Positions 42,005-50,894 are shown, counted from the first letter of the stretch. The stretch: DNA of 64,000 nucleotides from Pseudomonas sp. GV071 (GCF_003050835.1 NZ_QAOJ01000001.1:682001-746000), one strand, 5' to 3'. The notes: generated by a model from the letters alone, not told the origin. Translations and numbers: made by a program.

Positions 42005-43123
42005 ATGCCTGCTTTGCACCGTACTACCTTGAAACGACACAAAACCGGCCTGGTGGCCGTCGACCACGCCCGCAGCGCCGGCGGTTACACCCTGTTTGCG
42101 CCGCAAACCGCCGATGGCCAGGTGTTTTTGGTCGACCTCGATGGCGATGTCGTGCACCGCTGGAAACTGCCGCAACGCCCCGGCCGCGACGCGGTGATTC
42201 TGGCTAACGGCAACCTCGGCTATAACGGCAACCACCCGGATTCGCCCGAACTGTTTCCCGGTTGGTCGGTGTGGCACGGCGGCGCCTTCAGCGAAGTGAC
42301 CCCAGAGGGCGACGTGGTCTGGCAGCACACCGATCTGCTCCATCACCACGACGCGCAATGGCTGGACAATGGCAACCTGCTGTACACCACCGTCGCGCCG
42401 CTGAGTGCCGAATTCGCCAGTCGTGTGCAGGGCGGTATTCCCGGCAGCGAGGCGGTGGGCGGGGTGATCTATGCCGACGTGGTCAAAGAGGTCAACCGCG
42501 CTGGCGAGGTGGTGTGGGAGTGGCGCAGCTGGGAGCACTTGAAGCCCGAAGACTACCCGCTGCACAGCACCTTCGAGCGGTACCACTGGCCGATGACCAA
42601 CGCCGTGTCGCCGGGCCGTGACGGCAAGGTGATTCTGAGCCTGCGCAGTGTGTCGTCGGTGATTGCCGTGGATAAACACAGCGACCAGGTGCTCTGGCGT
42701 CTGGGCCACGACCTGGTGGCGCAGCAGCACTGCCCGAGCGAGTTGGAAAACGGCAACGTGCTGGTGTTCGACAACGGCATTTCCCGGCCCCATGTATCGA
42801 TGCCGTTTTCTCGCGTGCTGGAAATCGACCCCATTGCCCAGCGCATCGAATGGCAATACAGCGATGCCCCCGGCTATGCGTTTTTCACCCCGTTCATGGG
42901 CGGCGCGCAACGTCTGCACAACGGCAACACGCTGATCACCGAGGCCAACTTTGGCCGTCTGTTTGAAGTGACGCAGGGCGGTGACGTGGTGTGGGAATAC
43001 ATCAACCCGCACTTTGCCGCCTACCCGGACGAGCCGTCGCGCCGCTACCTGCCCGGCGAGAACAACGCGATCTTCCGTGCCCACCGCTACCAGCGCGCTG
43101 ATCTACCTTGGCTGCGCGACTGA
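42005..43123 (+). CDS. Arylsulfotransferase (ASST)-like beta-propeller protein
   Basis: 372 residues with repeated beta-blade motifs of the arylsulfotransferase type: GGYTLFAPQTADGQVFLVDLD (in parts, about 26-46), HHDAQWLDNGNLLYTT (about 115-130), EVVWEWRSWEHL, HCPSELENGNVLVFDNG and GAQRLHNGNTLITEANFGRLFEV. Classical ASSTs move sulfate between phenols in the periplasm. This one shows no signal peptide and is much shorter than the roughly 600-residue enterobacterial enzyme, so it belongs to the smaller 'Arylsulfotran_2'-type group and may be cytoplasmic. It sits between an SsuA-like protein and a TonB receptor, which supports a role with sulfate esters or sulfonates. Confidence 0.75.
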   Translation: MPALHRTTLKRHKTGLVAVDHARSAGGYTLFAPQTADGQVFLVDLDGDVVHRWKLPQRPGRDAVILANGNLGYNGNHPDSPELFPGWSVWHGGAFSEVTPEGDVVWQHTDLLHHHDAQWLDNGNLLYTTVAPLSAEFASRVQGGIPGSEAVGGVIYADVVKEVNRAGEVVWEWRSWEHLKPEDYPLHSTFERYHWPMTNAVSPGRDGKVILSLRSVSSVIAVDKHSDQVLWRLGHDLVAQQHCPSELENGNVLVFDNGISRPHVSMPFSRVLEIDPIAQRIEWQYSDAPGYAFFTPFMGGAQRLHNGNTLITEANFGRLFEVTQGGDVVWEYINPHFAAYPDEPSRRYLPGENNAIFRAHRYQRADLPWLRD

Positions 43124-43210
43124 TCCACCGACCGATCCACTAACCGCCACGATCACGCTTACGCACACCACGCGCAGCGAAGTATCGACTCATCGTCAAA
43201 GGATGTTCTG

Positions 43211-45499
43211 ATGACTCTTTCTGCGCGCCACCTCTGCGTTAGCGCTTTATCGCTGTTACCACTGCTGCCTGCTGTCGCTGAAGAACGGCCGGCCAGTACT
43301 GAACCGACCCTGCAAACCGTCACCGTGGAAGCCCGCCGGCGCAGCGAAGACGCCCAGCAAGTACCCACTGCCATGAGCGTGCTCGGCGCCCAGGCACTGG
43401 AAGAGCAGCGCCTGTATCGCCTGCAGGATCTGCAGCAGGCACTGCCCAGCGTCAATGTCGCGTTTATGCATGCACGGCAGTCCAGCCTGTCGATCCGTGG
43501 CCTGGGCAATAACCCGGCCAGCGATGGCCTGGAAGGCAGCGCCGGCATCTATCTGGATAACGTCTACCTGGGCCGCCCTGGCATGGCGGTGTTCGACCTG
43601 TTGGATGTCGAACAGCTGGAGTTGCTGCGTGGCCCGCAGGGCACCTTGTTCGGCAAGAACACCACGGCCGGGGTGCTGAACATCACCACACGTAAACCGA
43701 CTTTTACCCCGCAAGGCACCATCGCCACCTCGATTGGCGAAGACGGTTATACGCAAACCCAGGGCAGCTTTTCCGGGCCGTTGAACGACACCCTGGCCGG
43801 GCGAATTTCCGCCTACCACACTGAAGAAAACGGCTATGTAAAAAACGACTTCAACGGTCACGACCTCGGTGGCGGCAAACGCCAAGGCTTTCGCAGCCAA
43901 CTGCTGTACAAGCCCAGCGAAGACTTCAACCTGCGCTGGATCGCCGACTACAACGAAGAAAACTCCAGCGCCGGCACTCGCTCGCTGTTCAGCACCGGAC
44001 CTACCATCAACGGCGTTAACCGCTATGAGCAACGCGCCGCGGCTGTTGGCGCGACGCTGGTGGACGGTCGTCATGTCAACCTCAACGCCGATCAGCGCGT
44101 CACCGTGTTCCAGGGCGGCACCTCGCTGGAAGCCAATTGGATGCTGCCCAACGATTTCACCGTGACTTCAATCAGCGCCTACCGCTGGTGGGACTTCACC
44201 CCGCGCAACGACGATGAACTGAACGTCGAGGTGATGCACAACGTCGGCCAGTCGGCGCGTGACAAGCAGTACTCCCAGGAACTGCGCCTGGCCTCGCCAG
44301 CGGGCGAGCACTTCGACTACGTACTCGGCGCCTACTACTTCCGCCAGGAAATGCAGAACAAGGTCTTTACCTACTACGGCCCGCTGGCCGACACCTGGAA
44401 CGGCACGCCGCAAGGGGCGCTGAACAACGTCAGCACCGTGGGCAATGGCAGCGTCGATACCGACAGCTTTGCCCTGTTCGCCCAAGGCACCTGGCACCTG
44501 AGCCCCGTGGTGGATTTCAGCCTCGGCCTGCGCGGCACGTATGAGCGCAAGTTGGCCGACGTAACCCGCGATGCGCCCACCGGTGGCGCCGCAGTCACCG
44601 GCGCAGCGGCCACCGTGCGTAACGCCAGGGTCGGCGCCTACGACTCCGGCGACCTCAGCCTGTACAGCTTCAGCCCGTCGGCGTTGGCCAGTCTGGCCTG
44701 GCATGTGAACGATCAGGTATTGGCCTATGGCTCGTTGTCCCACGGCGAGAAGTCCGGCGGGGTCAACCTCAGCGTCGCCAGCGCGCCGGTGGCCGGTGCC
44801 GACTCGTTGCTGATCGGCAGCGAACGGGCCAACGACGCTGAACTGGGGGTCAAAACCACCTTGCTCGACCGACGTCTGCTGCTCAACGCCAACCTGTTCT
44901 GGACCGAAATTCACGGCTACCAGACCAATGCCTACGACGACGCCAACCTCACCAGTTACCTGACCAACGCCGGCACCGTGCGCAGCCGTGGCCTGGAACT
45001 GGACAGCAGCTGGCGGCCCTTGCCTGGCCTGACCCTGAGCGCCAACGGTTCGTGGAACGACGTGCGGTACCTGAGCTACGACGATGCTCCATGCCCGGCC
45101 GAAGTGGCTTTGCGCCCTGGCGCGCCAGCCTCGTGCGACCTTAGCGGGCATGCCGTGGTCGGCGCCTCGAAGTGGATATTCAACAGCAGTGCCAGCTACC
45201 AATGGCGCCTGGACAACGGCCTGCAACCCTACGTCAACGGCAACTACGCCTGGCGCTCCCACGCGGTTGGCACCATCGATGACTCCGAGTACGCGCAGTT
45301 GCCCAGTTATGCGCTGGTCAACCTAGCCACCGGTTTGCGCGGTGATCTGCGTGACGGCCAGTGGGATGTGTCGTTGTGGCTGAAAAACGCCTTCGATAAA
45401 ACCTACTACACCACCCTGTGGAATTCGCCGAACGGCGCCTACACCGGGGTTCTGGGCACGCCACGCACCCTTGGGGTTACCGCGCGCTACGACTTCTGA
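43211..45499 (+). CDS. TonB-dependent outer-membrane receptor (no STN domain)
   Basis: 762 residues with a signal peptide (about 1-23), a TonB box near LQTVTVEARR (about 35-44), a plug with SSLSIRGLGNNPASDGLEG (about 91-110) and VEQLELLRGPQGTLFGKNTT (about 134-154), and a barrel ending in RTLGVTARYDF. The plug wording is of the general substrate type found for sulfate esters, vitamins and plant compounds rather than siderophore receptors of the FecA group. It follows the ASST-like gene by 87 bases in the same direction, and these two plus the binding protein probably form one uptake unit. Confidence 0.9.
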   Translation: MTLSARHLCVSALSLLPLLPAVAEERPASTEPTLQTVTVEARRRSEDAQQVPTAMSVLGAQALEEQRLYRLQDLQQALPSVNVAFMHARQSSLSIRGLGNNPASDGLEGSAGIYLDNVYLGRPGMAVFDLLDVEQLELLRGPQGTLFGKNTTAGVLNITTRKPTFTPQGTIATSIGEDGYTQTQGSFSGPLNDTLAGRISAYHTEENGYVKNDFNGHDLGGGKRQGFRSQLLYKPSEDFNLRWIADYNEENSSAGTRSLFSTGPTINGVNRYEQRAAAVGATLVDGRHVNLNADQRVTVFQGGTSLEANWMLPNDFTVTSISAYRWWDFTPRNDDELNVEVMHNVGQSARDKQYSQELRLASPAGEHFDYVLGAYYFRQEMQNKVFTYYGPLADTWNGTPQGALNNVSTVGNGSVDTDSFALFAQGTWHLSPVVDFSLGLRGTYERKLADVTRDAPTGGAAVTGAAATVRNARVGAYDSGDLSLYSFSPSALASLAWHVNDQVLAYGSLSHGEKSGGVNLSVASAPVAGADSLLIGSERANDAELGVKTTLLDRRLLLNANLFWTEIHGYQTNAYDDANLTSYLTNAGTVRSRGLELDSSWRPLPGLTLSANGSWNDVRYLSYDDAPCPAEVALRPGAPASCDLSGHAVVGASKWIFNSSASYQWRLDNGLQPYVNGNYAWRSHAVGTIDDSEYAQLPSYALVNLATGLRGDLRDGQWDVSLWLKNAFDKTYYTTLWNSPNGAYTGVLGTPRTLGVTARYDF

Positions 45500-45577
45500 G
45501 CCTGGCAACTTCAGCGCTGTGAACCATACTCAGCCACCTTAGCTTCCCGCAGGCGTTGCGGGCATAGGAGGGGCAGG

Positions 45578-46402
45578 ATGGCCAAGTCGAAAAAAGTGCA
45601 AAAGAGCAGCCCCAAAGCAGCTGAGGAGCGCCTGGAGCGCAAGGTCTACGACGCTGAGTTGAAAAAGCTGCATGTGGAGCTGGTGAAGCTGCAGCAGTGG
45701 GTGCAGCGCGAGGGGTTGAAGGTTTGCGTGGTGTTCGAGGGCCGCGATGGCGCCGGCAAGGGCGGCACCATCAAGGCGCTGACCGAGCGGGTCAGCCCGC
45801 GGGTATTCCGGGTGGTGGCGCTACCGGCGCCCACCGAGCGGGAAAAAACCCAGATGTATGCGCAGCGCTACCTCGCGCATATGCCGGCGGCCGGTGAAGT
45901 GGTGATTTTCGACCGCAGTTGGTACAACCGCGCCGGCGTCGAGCGGGTGATGGGCTTTTGCACTGAAGAGCAGTCGAGCAACTTTCTCAAGGTGGTGCCG
46001 CTGTTCGAGAAGGTCATGGTGCAGTCCGGCATCATCCTGCTCAAGTACTGGCTGGAAGTCAGCGCCGAAGAGCAAACCCGCCGCCTGCAGGCGCGCATCA
46101 CGGATGGGCGCAAGCTGTGGAAGCTGTCGCCGATGGACATAAAGTCCTACGGTCGCTGGGACGACTACACCCGCGCCCGCGACGAAATGTTCGCCGCCTC
46201 CGACTCATCCTGGGCACCGTGGTACATGGCCAATTCCGAAGACAAACGACGGGTGCGCCTGAACATCATCAGCCACCTGCTGCAGCAGATTCCCTACAAA
46301 GACGTCACCGATAAAGAAGAAGTGAAACTGCCCAAGCGTGGGCGCCTGGGCAAGTACAAGGCCGCGCCTTATCCATTCCGCATGGTGGCGGAGAAGTTCT
46401 AA
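45578..46402 (+). CDS. ppk2: Polyphosphate kinase 2 (PPK2, single domain)
   Basis: 274 residues, one PPK2 domain. P-loop EGRDGAGKGG (residues 54-63), lid helix region with EREKTQMYAQRYLAHMP, and Walker B VVIFDRSWYNRAGVERVMGF (D112). Such enzymes transfer phosphate between polyphosphate and nucleotides; a single-domain protein of this size is usually a class I nucleoside-diphosphate kinase type. A lysine-rich N-terminus (residues 1-12) is typical. Translation starts behind AGGAGGGG, right after a small hairpin (CCCGCA/TGCGGG, 45546-45562). It converges on the quinone reductase gene with a 4-base overlap. Confidence 0.92.
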   Translation: MAKSKKVQKSSPKAAEERLERKVYDAELKKLHVELVKLQQWVQREGLKVCVVFEGRDGAGKGGTIKALTERVSPRVFRVVALPAPTEREKTQMYAQRYLAHMPAAGEVVIFDRSWYNRAGVERVMGFCTEEQSSNFLKVVPLFEKVMVQSGIILLKYWLEVSAEEQTRRLQARITDGRKLWKLSPMDIKSYGRWDDYTRARDEMFAASDSSWAPWYMANSEDKRRVRLNIISHLLQQIPYKDVTDKEEVKLPKRGRLGKYKAAPYPFRMVAEKF

Positions 46403-47178
46403 CCCTGGCGGTGTGCCGCAAAGCCGCGCTGGCCGCTGGCGACTTCAGGTTGCAGGGTCAGCGCGGGAATCTGGTAGTCCCCGGCGTTCTGTTGGCGGAA
46501 GGCAATCGGCGGGGTGCTCGCCAGGCTATCCAGCCGTTGGCCGAGTTCAGCGCAGGCGCTGGCAAAGCCGGCTTCGTCGACGCGGCTGCTGCGGTACAGC
46601 AGAAACGGTGGCAGTACGGCAAAGCCCGGGTAGAACAGCATGCCGTGCTGGATCGGGAACAACAGGTCGTCGATCGGGCCATTGATGCCGCGCTCGCTGT
46701 AGTGCGACTCCCAGCCGCCGGTGGTAACCACCAGCATGGCGCGCTTACCGGCCAGGTTGCCTTCGCCATAACGGTCGCCCCAGCGCATATCGGAATGCTC
46801 ACCCACGCCATAACCAAAGCCATAGGCGTACACCCGCTCGAACCAGCCCTTGAGAATGGCCGGCATCGAGAACCACCAGAGCGGAAACTGAAAAATCACC
46901 GTGTCGGCCCAGCGCAGTTTTTCCTGCTCGGCGCTGATGTCGGCGGCCTGGCGGTTGGCGGCGAAGGCGCGTTTGGAATCGAGGCTGGCGTCGAAGCGCG
47001 TGCCGGGCTGCCAGTCCAGGTTGTCGTGACCATCGACCGGGGTTTTCCACTGCATGGCGTACAGGTCGGACACCTGCACGCTATGGCCGGCGGCTTCCAG
47101 GCGGGCGACGGCGAAGTTCTTCAAGGCGCCATTCAGCGAGGTGGGTTCGGGGTGGGCATAGACGTACAACACATTCAT
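46399..47178 (-). CDS. NAD(P)H:quinone oxidoreductase, flavodoxin-fold (NQO1/MdaB-like)
   Basis: 259 residues of the flavodoxin-like fold: VLYVYAHPEPTSLNGALKNF (about 3-22), the FAD/FMN contact FQFPLWWFSMPAILKGWFER (about 95-115) and LVVTTGGWESHYSERG (about 147-162). Two-electron reductases of this family protect against quinones and other electrophiles in the cytoplasm. The C-terminal extension of about 50 residues is longer than in MdaB. It is divergent from a LysR gene, which is the usual arrangement for its regulator. Confidence 0.87.
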   Translation of the reverse strand: MNVLYVYAHPEPTSLNGALKNFAVARLEAAGHSVQVSDLYAMQWKTPVDGHDNLDWQPGTRFDASLDSKRAFAANRQAADISAEQEKLRWADTVIFQFPLWWFSMPAILKGWFERVYAYGFGYGVGEHSDMRWGDRYGEGNLAGKRAMLVVTTGGWESHYSERGINGPIDDLLFPIQHGMLFYPGFAVLPPFLLYRSSRVDEAGFASACAELGQRLDSLASTPPIAFRQQNAGDYQIPALTLQPEVASGQRGFAAHRQG

Positions 47179-47264
47179 CGGGGCGATCTCCGCAGGGTGT
47201 GGCGGCTATCCTCGGCGTCTGCCCGGTATAGTTGAAATGAATGTCTGATATGCCAGGTATAGCC
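47179..47264. promoter_or_regulatory. Divergent promoter region with a repeated GCC-GGTATAG word
   Basis: Between the quinone reductase and its LysR gene, GCCCGGTATAG (47221-47231) and GCCAGGTATAG (47252-47262) form a near-identical direct repeat about 31 bases apart, about three helical turns. That spacing suits a LysR-type regulator binding on one DNA face, so these are candidate operators. The ATG at 47265 lies just beyond the second repeat. Confidence 0.5.
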
Positions 47265-48164
47265 ATGAATAATTTACGGCGAATCGACCTCAACCTGCTG
47301 TTGACCCTCGATGTGCTGCTGGACGAGCACAACGTCACCCGCGCGGCGCAGCGGCTGAATTTTTCCCAGCCCTCGATCAGCGTGCACCTGGCCAAGCTGC
47401 GCGAGATTTTCGACGACCCGCTGTTGCTGCCAGGGCCACGGGGCATGCGCCCGACCGCGCGGGCCGAGGAGCTGCGCGGGCCGTTGCGCGAGGCGCTGGC
47501 GGCGTTGGAACAGGTGGTGGCGCCGAGCGCGCCGTTCGACCCCGCTGCCGCCGAGCACACCTGGCACCTGTCGGTGTCCGACTACGGCGAGCTGACCATC
47601 GTGCAACCGGTGCTGCCGCAGGTGCTCGCCAGCGCGCCGCGTAGCCAATTAGCCCTGGTGGCCCTGGCCCCGGCGCGCTTGGCCAAGCAGCTGGAGCAGG
47701 CCGAAGTCGACATCGCCTTTCACACCGTGCACGACGCCCCGCCAGGCCTGCGCCATCGGGTGCTGTTCAAGGAACGTTATGTGCTCGCCGGCCGCCACGA
47801 TCACCCGCGCCTGAAGCGGCGGCCGAGCATGGCGCAGTTCTGCAAGCTCGACCATGTGATTGTCTCGCCGGTGGGCGGCGGCTTTTTTGGCGTCACCGAC
47901 GAGGCCCTGGCCCAGGTCGGCTTGAGCCGCCGGGTGGCGCTGTCGGTGCCGCGCTTTCAGTTCGTCATGTCGGTGCTGAGCAGCACCGACCTGGTCGCCA
48001 TGCTGCCCGAGCGCCTGGTGGCGGGTAACCCGGCACTGCGTTTATACGAGCCGCCAATGGCGGTGCCCGGCTACGAAATGGCCATGCTCTGGCACGAGCG
48101 CTCGCACCGGGAACCGGCGCATCAATGGTTGCGGGAGCAGTTTCTGGGGCTGTTTACGGGATGA
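47265..48164 (+). CDS. LysR-family transcriptional regulator (NodD-like N-terminus)
   Basis: 299 residues from the ATG at 47265 (MNNLRRIDLNLLLTLDVLLD); an ATG 24 bases upstream is in frame but would overlap the candidate operator repeat. DNA-binding domain about 5-65 (EHNVTRAAQRLNFSQPSISV), then a substrate-binding-like domain (about 95-295). The IDLNLL... opening is typical of LysR regulators that control quinone or aromatic-stress genes. It most likely regulates the divergent quinone reductase. Confidence 0.87.
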   Translation: MNNLRRIDLNLLLTLDVLLDEHNVTRAAQRLNFSQPSISVHLAKLREIFDDPLLLPGPRGMRPTARAEELRGPLREALAALEQVVAPSAPFDPAAAEHTWHLSVSDYGELTIVQPVLPQVLASAPRSQLALVALAPARLAKQLEQAEVDIAFHTVHDAPPGLRHRVLFKERYVLAGRHDHPRLKRRPSMAQFCKLDHVIVSPVGGGFFGVTDEALAQVGLSRRVALSVPRFQFVMSVLSSTDLVAMLPERLVAGNPALRLYEPPMAVPGYEMAMLWHERSHREPAHQWLREQFLGLFTG

Positions 48165-48215
48165 TTCGTGTTGAATGCTGAGGGCGGCGCGGAAGGGGGG
48201 GGTAATACCTGGTGA

Positions 48216-48413
48216 TCACGCCAGCGGTTCATCACCGTTGCCGTCATCGTCTTCTTCGTTCCTGGCGCGCAGCCACGCCAGACGTTGGTGCAGTTGAGCG
48301 GCGAAGGTGCGGGCGGCCAGTTCTTCCTGAAAGGTCACACCCCGGTAGCCGATGCGCACCCGCCAGCATTGCTGGCCGCGGAGCTTCACATACTCGACAT
48401 GCACGTTGTTCAT
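48216..48413 (-). CDS. Small conserved-looking protein, unknown function
   Basis: 65 residues from the ATG at 48413, with AGGGAG eight bases upstream. It begins MNNVHVEYVKLRGQQCWRVR, has a mixed beta/alpha pattern (one cysteine, several aromatic residues) and ends in an acidic tail (ARNEEDDDGNGDEPLA). The frame is open for another 90 codons upstream, but that part crosses a REP hairpin and is not plausible protein. I do not recognise a family. Start, ribosome site and amino-acid pattern make it a likely real gene. Confidence 0.6.
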   Translation of the reverse strand: MNNVHVEYVKLRGQQCWRVRIGYRGVTFQEELAARTFAAQLHQRLAWLRARNEEDDDGNGDEPLA

Positions 48414-48560
48414 TGCCACTCCCTGTTCGTCGCTCACTGCGCGACAGCGCGAAGAGTAACGGGGCGAGTGCAAGGTCGCAATTGTAGGTATTTGTAGCGG
48501 CGGGGTGGGTGGCGCCCGTGGTGAAGTGAGTGTCGCAGGTGAAACAGCGGTTTTATTTTG

Positions 48561-48623
48561 TGGGAGGGGCTTTAGCCGCGATGCTTTTTTGCTGTTAAAA
48601 GCTCGCGGCTGAAGCCCCTCCCA
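48561..48623. repeat. REP hairpin
   Basis: Bases 48561-48580 (TGGGAGGGGCTTTAGCCGCG) and 48604-48623 (CGCGGCTGAAGCCCCTCCCA) form a 20-bp inverted repeat with one mismatch, enclosing 23 bases. It lies downstream of the PstS-OmpA gene (stop at 48640) and may terminate it. The rest of the gap 48414-48639 shows nothing else. Confidence 0.8.
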
Positions 48624-48639
48624 CCAGGCCAGTGTCGGA

Positions 48640-50022
48640 TTAGTACACCCACACCTCAACCCGACGGTTCTTGATCCGGCCATTTTCTGCGCTGTTGGCG
48701 GCCACTGGCAGTTCGTCGCCGAGGCCGTCGATGTCGCGGAACATCACGCCTTGTTTGGCCAGTTCGCGGCGCACGGTCATGGCCCGCAGTTTCGACAACA
48801 GGGCAGCACGCGCCGGGTCGGCTTTGGGGTCGCCGAAGCCGAGCAGCACCACTTGGCGATTGAGCTTGTCATGGTCTTTCAGGTAGTCCATTACGCGCTG
48901 CAGGTCGTAGTGGGATTTGTTGTCCAGGGCCGCGCTGCCTTCCTTGAAGCGGAAGTTCACCGACAGGCGCTGGGCGTTGTTCGCCAGCGCTTGGTAGTCC
49001 TTGGGCATGTCGCTGGTGGCGGCCACTTTGATGGCTTGCACGGTCTGCGCAATAAAGCCGGTCTTGGCGACGATGGCTTGGCCTTCGGGGCTCTGGGCGA
49101 ATTTCACCAGGGCGTCGGCCCAGGCGTTTTTGACGTTGGGCGGCAGGTAGAAAAACAGCCGGCGCGACAGTGGGTAGTCTTCGGTGGCGATCAGGCTGGT
49201 GGATGGCGGCATGGCCTGCGAGTCGCCATCGGCGATGGCCACGGCTTTGGCCTGGCGGATGTAGGGCAGGCCGATAAAGCCGATGCCGGCCGGGTCTTGC
49301 GCGACTTCATCGGACAGCTGTTCGCTCGACTCAAACCGCTTGGCGCCGGCGCCCAGGGTTTTGCCGTGGCTGGCCAGGACCAGTTCCTTGAAGGTGTCGT
49401 AGGTACCGGAGTTGTCATCGCGGGCATACAGGTGAATGGCGCCGCCACGGCCACCCAGCGCTTCCCAGGTTTTCGCTTCGCCGGAGAAGATCTGCGCCAG
49501 CTGCTCGGTGCTCAGGGCGCTGAGCGGGTTGCTCGGGTGAAGGATGATAGCCAGGCCGTCGATGGCGATGATCTGCTCGGCGCCACGGCCTTTCAGATCA
49601 CCGAGGGCGTTGAGGTCCTGGTATTCGCTGTCCTTGATCGGGCGCGACGAGGCGGCCAGTTCGGCGCTGCCGTCTTTGAGGGCGACGAAGCCGGTGCCCG
49701 AACCGTGCGCTGCGACGATGATCACCACGTTTTTGCCCTGGGCGTTCTGGCCGATCAGGCGTTGTTCGTTGTCGTTGCCGGTGGGCTCCATGCGGATATT
49801 TTTCAGGCCCTGTTGCTCGAACAGGCCTTTGACCAGGGCCGGGCCGAGTTTGGCGCCGATGGTGTTGGAGCCTTGAATGCGCAGCGCCGGCGTGTCGCCG
49901 CTGGGCGCGGGCAGGGCGGCGAATACCGACCAGGGCAAGGCGTAGCAGATAAAACCCAAAACCAGAAAGGTGACGGTGCGAATCCAGGTATCACGTTCGG
50001 TTACAGCCAGGGCGCGCGGCAT
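48640..50022 (-). CDS. PstS-like substrate-binding domain fused to an OmpA-like domain
   Basis: 460 residues from the ATG at 50022 (MPRALAVTERDTWIRTVTFL); an upstream in-frame ATG lies in a terminator hairpin. A membrane anchor or signal (about 14-34) precedes a phosphate-binding-type domain (about 45-330) with LRIQGSNTIGAKLGPALVKG, VVIIVAAHGSGTGFVALKDG, AELAASSRPIKDSE and DNSGTYDTFKELVLASHGKT. The C-terminal 120 residues are OmpA-like: VNFRFKEGSAALDN, VVLLGFGDPKADPARAALLS and NGRIKNRRVEVWVY, normally binding peptidoglycan. So it is a cell-wall-tethered ligand binder, not a plain Pst transport subunit. No Pst genes are adjacent. Confidence 0.85.
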   Translation of the reverse strand: MPRALAVTERDTWIRTVTFLVLGFICYALPWSVFAALPAPSGDTPALRIQGSNTIGAKLGPALVKGLFEQQGLKNIRMEPTGNDNEQRLIGQNAQGKNVVIIVAAHGSGTGFVALKDGSAELAASSRPIKDSEYQDLNALGDLKGRGAEQIIAIDGLAIILHPSNPLSALSTEQLAQIFSGEAKTWEALGGRGGAIHLYARDDNSGTYDTFKELVLASHGKTLGAGAKRFESSEQLSDEVAQDPAGIGFIGLPYIRQAKAVAIADGDSQAMPPSTSLIATEDYPLSRRLFFYLPPNVKNAWADALVKFAQSPEGQAIVAKTGFIAQTVQAIKVAATSDMPKDYQALANNAQRLSVNFRFKEGSAALDNKSHYDLQRVMDYLKDHDKLNRQVVLLGFGDPKADPARAALLSKLRAMTVRRELAKQGVMFRDIDGLGDELPVAANSAENGRIKNRRVEVWVY

Positions 50023-50111
50023 GCGGCAGGACCTTATTCTAGAGCGGTGGAAAGTGCCCGGAGAATAAGTCGGAAAGATTGCAGCCACGTTACAGAAGGG
50101 TGCGCTTCGCT

Positions 50112-50143
50112 GGCGGCCTTCGTCGTCACTGACGAAGGCCGCC
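50112..50143. terminator. Strong stem-loop between TorF and the PstS-OmpA gene
   Basis: GGCGGCCTTCGTC (50112-50124) pairs perfectly with GACGAAGGCCGCC (50131-50143) around a 6-base loop, 8 bases after the TorF stop codon. A 13-bp GC-rich stem suggests a terminator for the porin gene, though no T run follows. Confidence 0.6.
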
Positions 50144-50150
50144 ACGGCGT

Positions 50151-50894
50151 TTAGAACGACTTGCTGACGCTGGCGACCACGGTGGAACCGCAGGTGTCGG
50201 TGAAGCCGTAGTTACTCGTGCATTGGTCATCGGACAGGTCGGTGTCGATGTAGCTCAAGCCCCAGGTAACGTCGAACAGGTCATAGCTCACTTTGGCTTC
50301 CCATTCGCGGTAGGAGTCGGCGCTGGTGCCATTGGCTGAGTAGTACAGCGGATCTTTGAAATCCATGCGGCCGTAGCGCAATTTCAGGCCGATGTCGGCG
50401 GGCAGGGTGGTCTCGTAACCGACGTAGGTATAGAGGGTGTCCTGGTCTTCGCCGATGACGTTGGGCGCGTCGCTGGAGTAGTAGGCCGCGGCCTTGAAAC
50501 CGTAAGCGCTGAGGATGCTGTAGACCTCGCTCTGGTTGAACTGGCCTTCTTTGGGGTAGGCGTATTTGATGTAGCCCAGGTCCAGGCTGATGTCGTCGTT
50601 GGCCTGCCAGAACCAGCCGGCGTAGTAGTCGACTTCCTGGCGGGTTTTCAGGCCAAAGCCGAAGTCGACGTTGGAGGTCCAGGCCCCTGCATACAGGCCA
50701 CTGCTGTGCAGCAAGGTGGCACCGGCCTGGGCGGCGGGGTCGTTTTGGGTTTGCGAAATGCCACGGGTGCGGTAGTCGCTGGCCAGGGTCAGGTCGACCT
50801 CTACGGCGAAGTCGTCATTCAACGGAATGGCGGCCTGGCCGGCGAGCGGAAACAGGGCGAGGCCTGCGAGCAAAACGCGGGTGGAGTGCTTCAT
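50151..50894 (-). CDS. TorF-family putative outer-membrane porin
   Basis: 247 residues with a Sec signal peptide (MKHSTRVLLAGLALFPLAGQ, cleavage near QAA). The mature part is a beta barrel of alternating aromatic and small residues: VEVDLTLASDYRTRGISQTQ (about 31-50), DVDYYAGWFW-like strands (DYYAGWFWQ at about 89-97), YTYVGYETTLPADIGLKLRYG, and a terminal VSKSF ending in Phe, the outer-membrane sorting signal. Members are small porins of unknown selectivity (TIGR02001 group). It is followed by a strong stem-loop. Confidence 0.86.
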   Translation of the reverse strand: MKHSTRVLLAGLALFPLAGQAAIPLNDDFAVEVDLTLASDYRTRGISQTQNDPAAQAGATLLHSSGLYAGAWTSNVDFGFGLKTRQEVDYYAGWFWQANDDISLDLGYIKYAYPKEGQFNQSEVYSILSAYGFKAAAYYSSDAPNVIGEDQDTLYTYVGYETTLPADIGLKLRYGRMDFKDPLYYSANGTSADSYREWEAKVSYDLFDVTWGLSYIDTDLSDDQCTSNYGFTDTCGSTVVASVSKSF

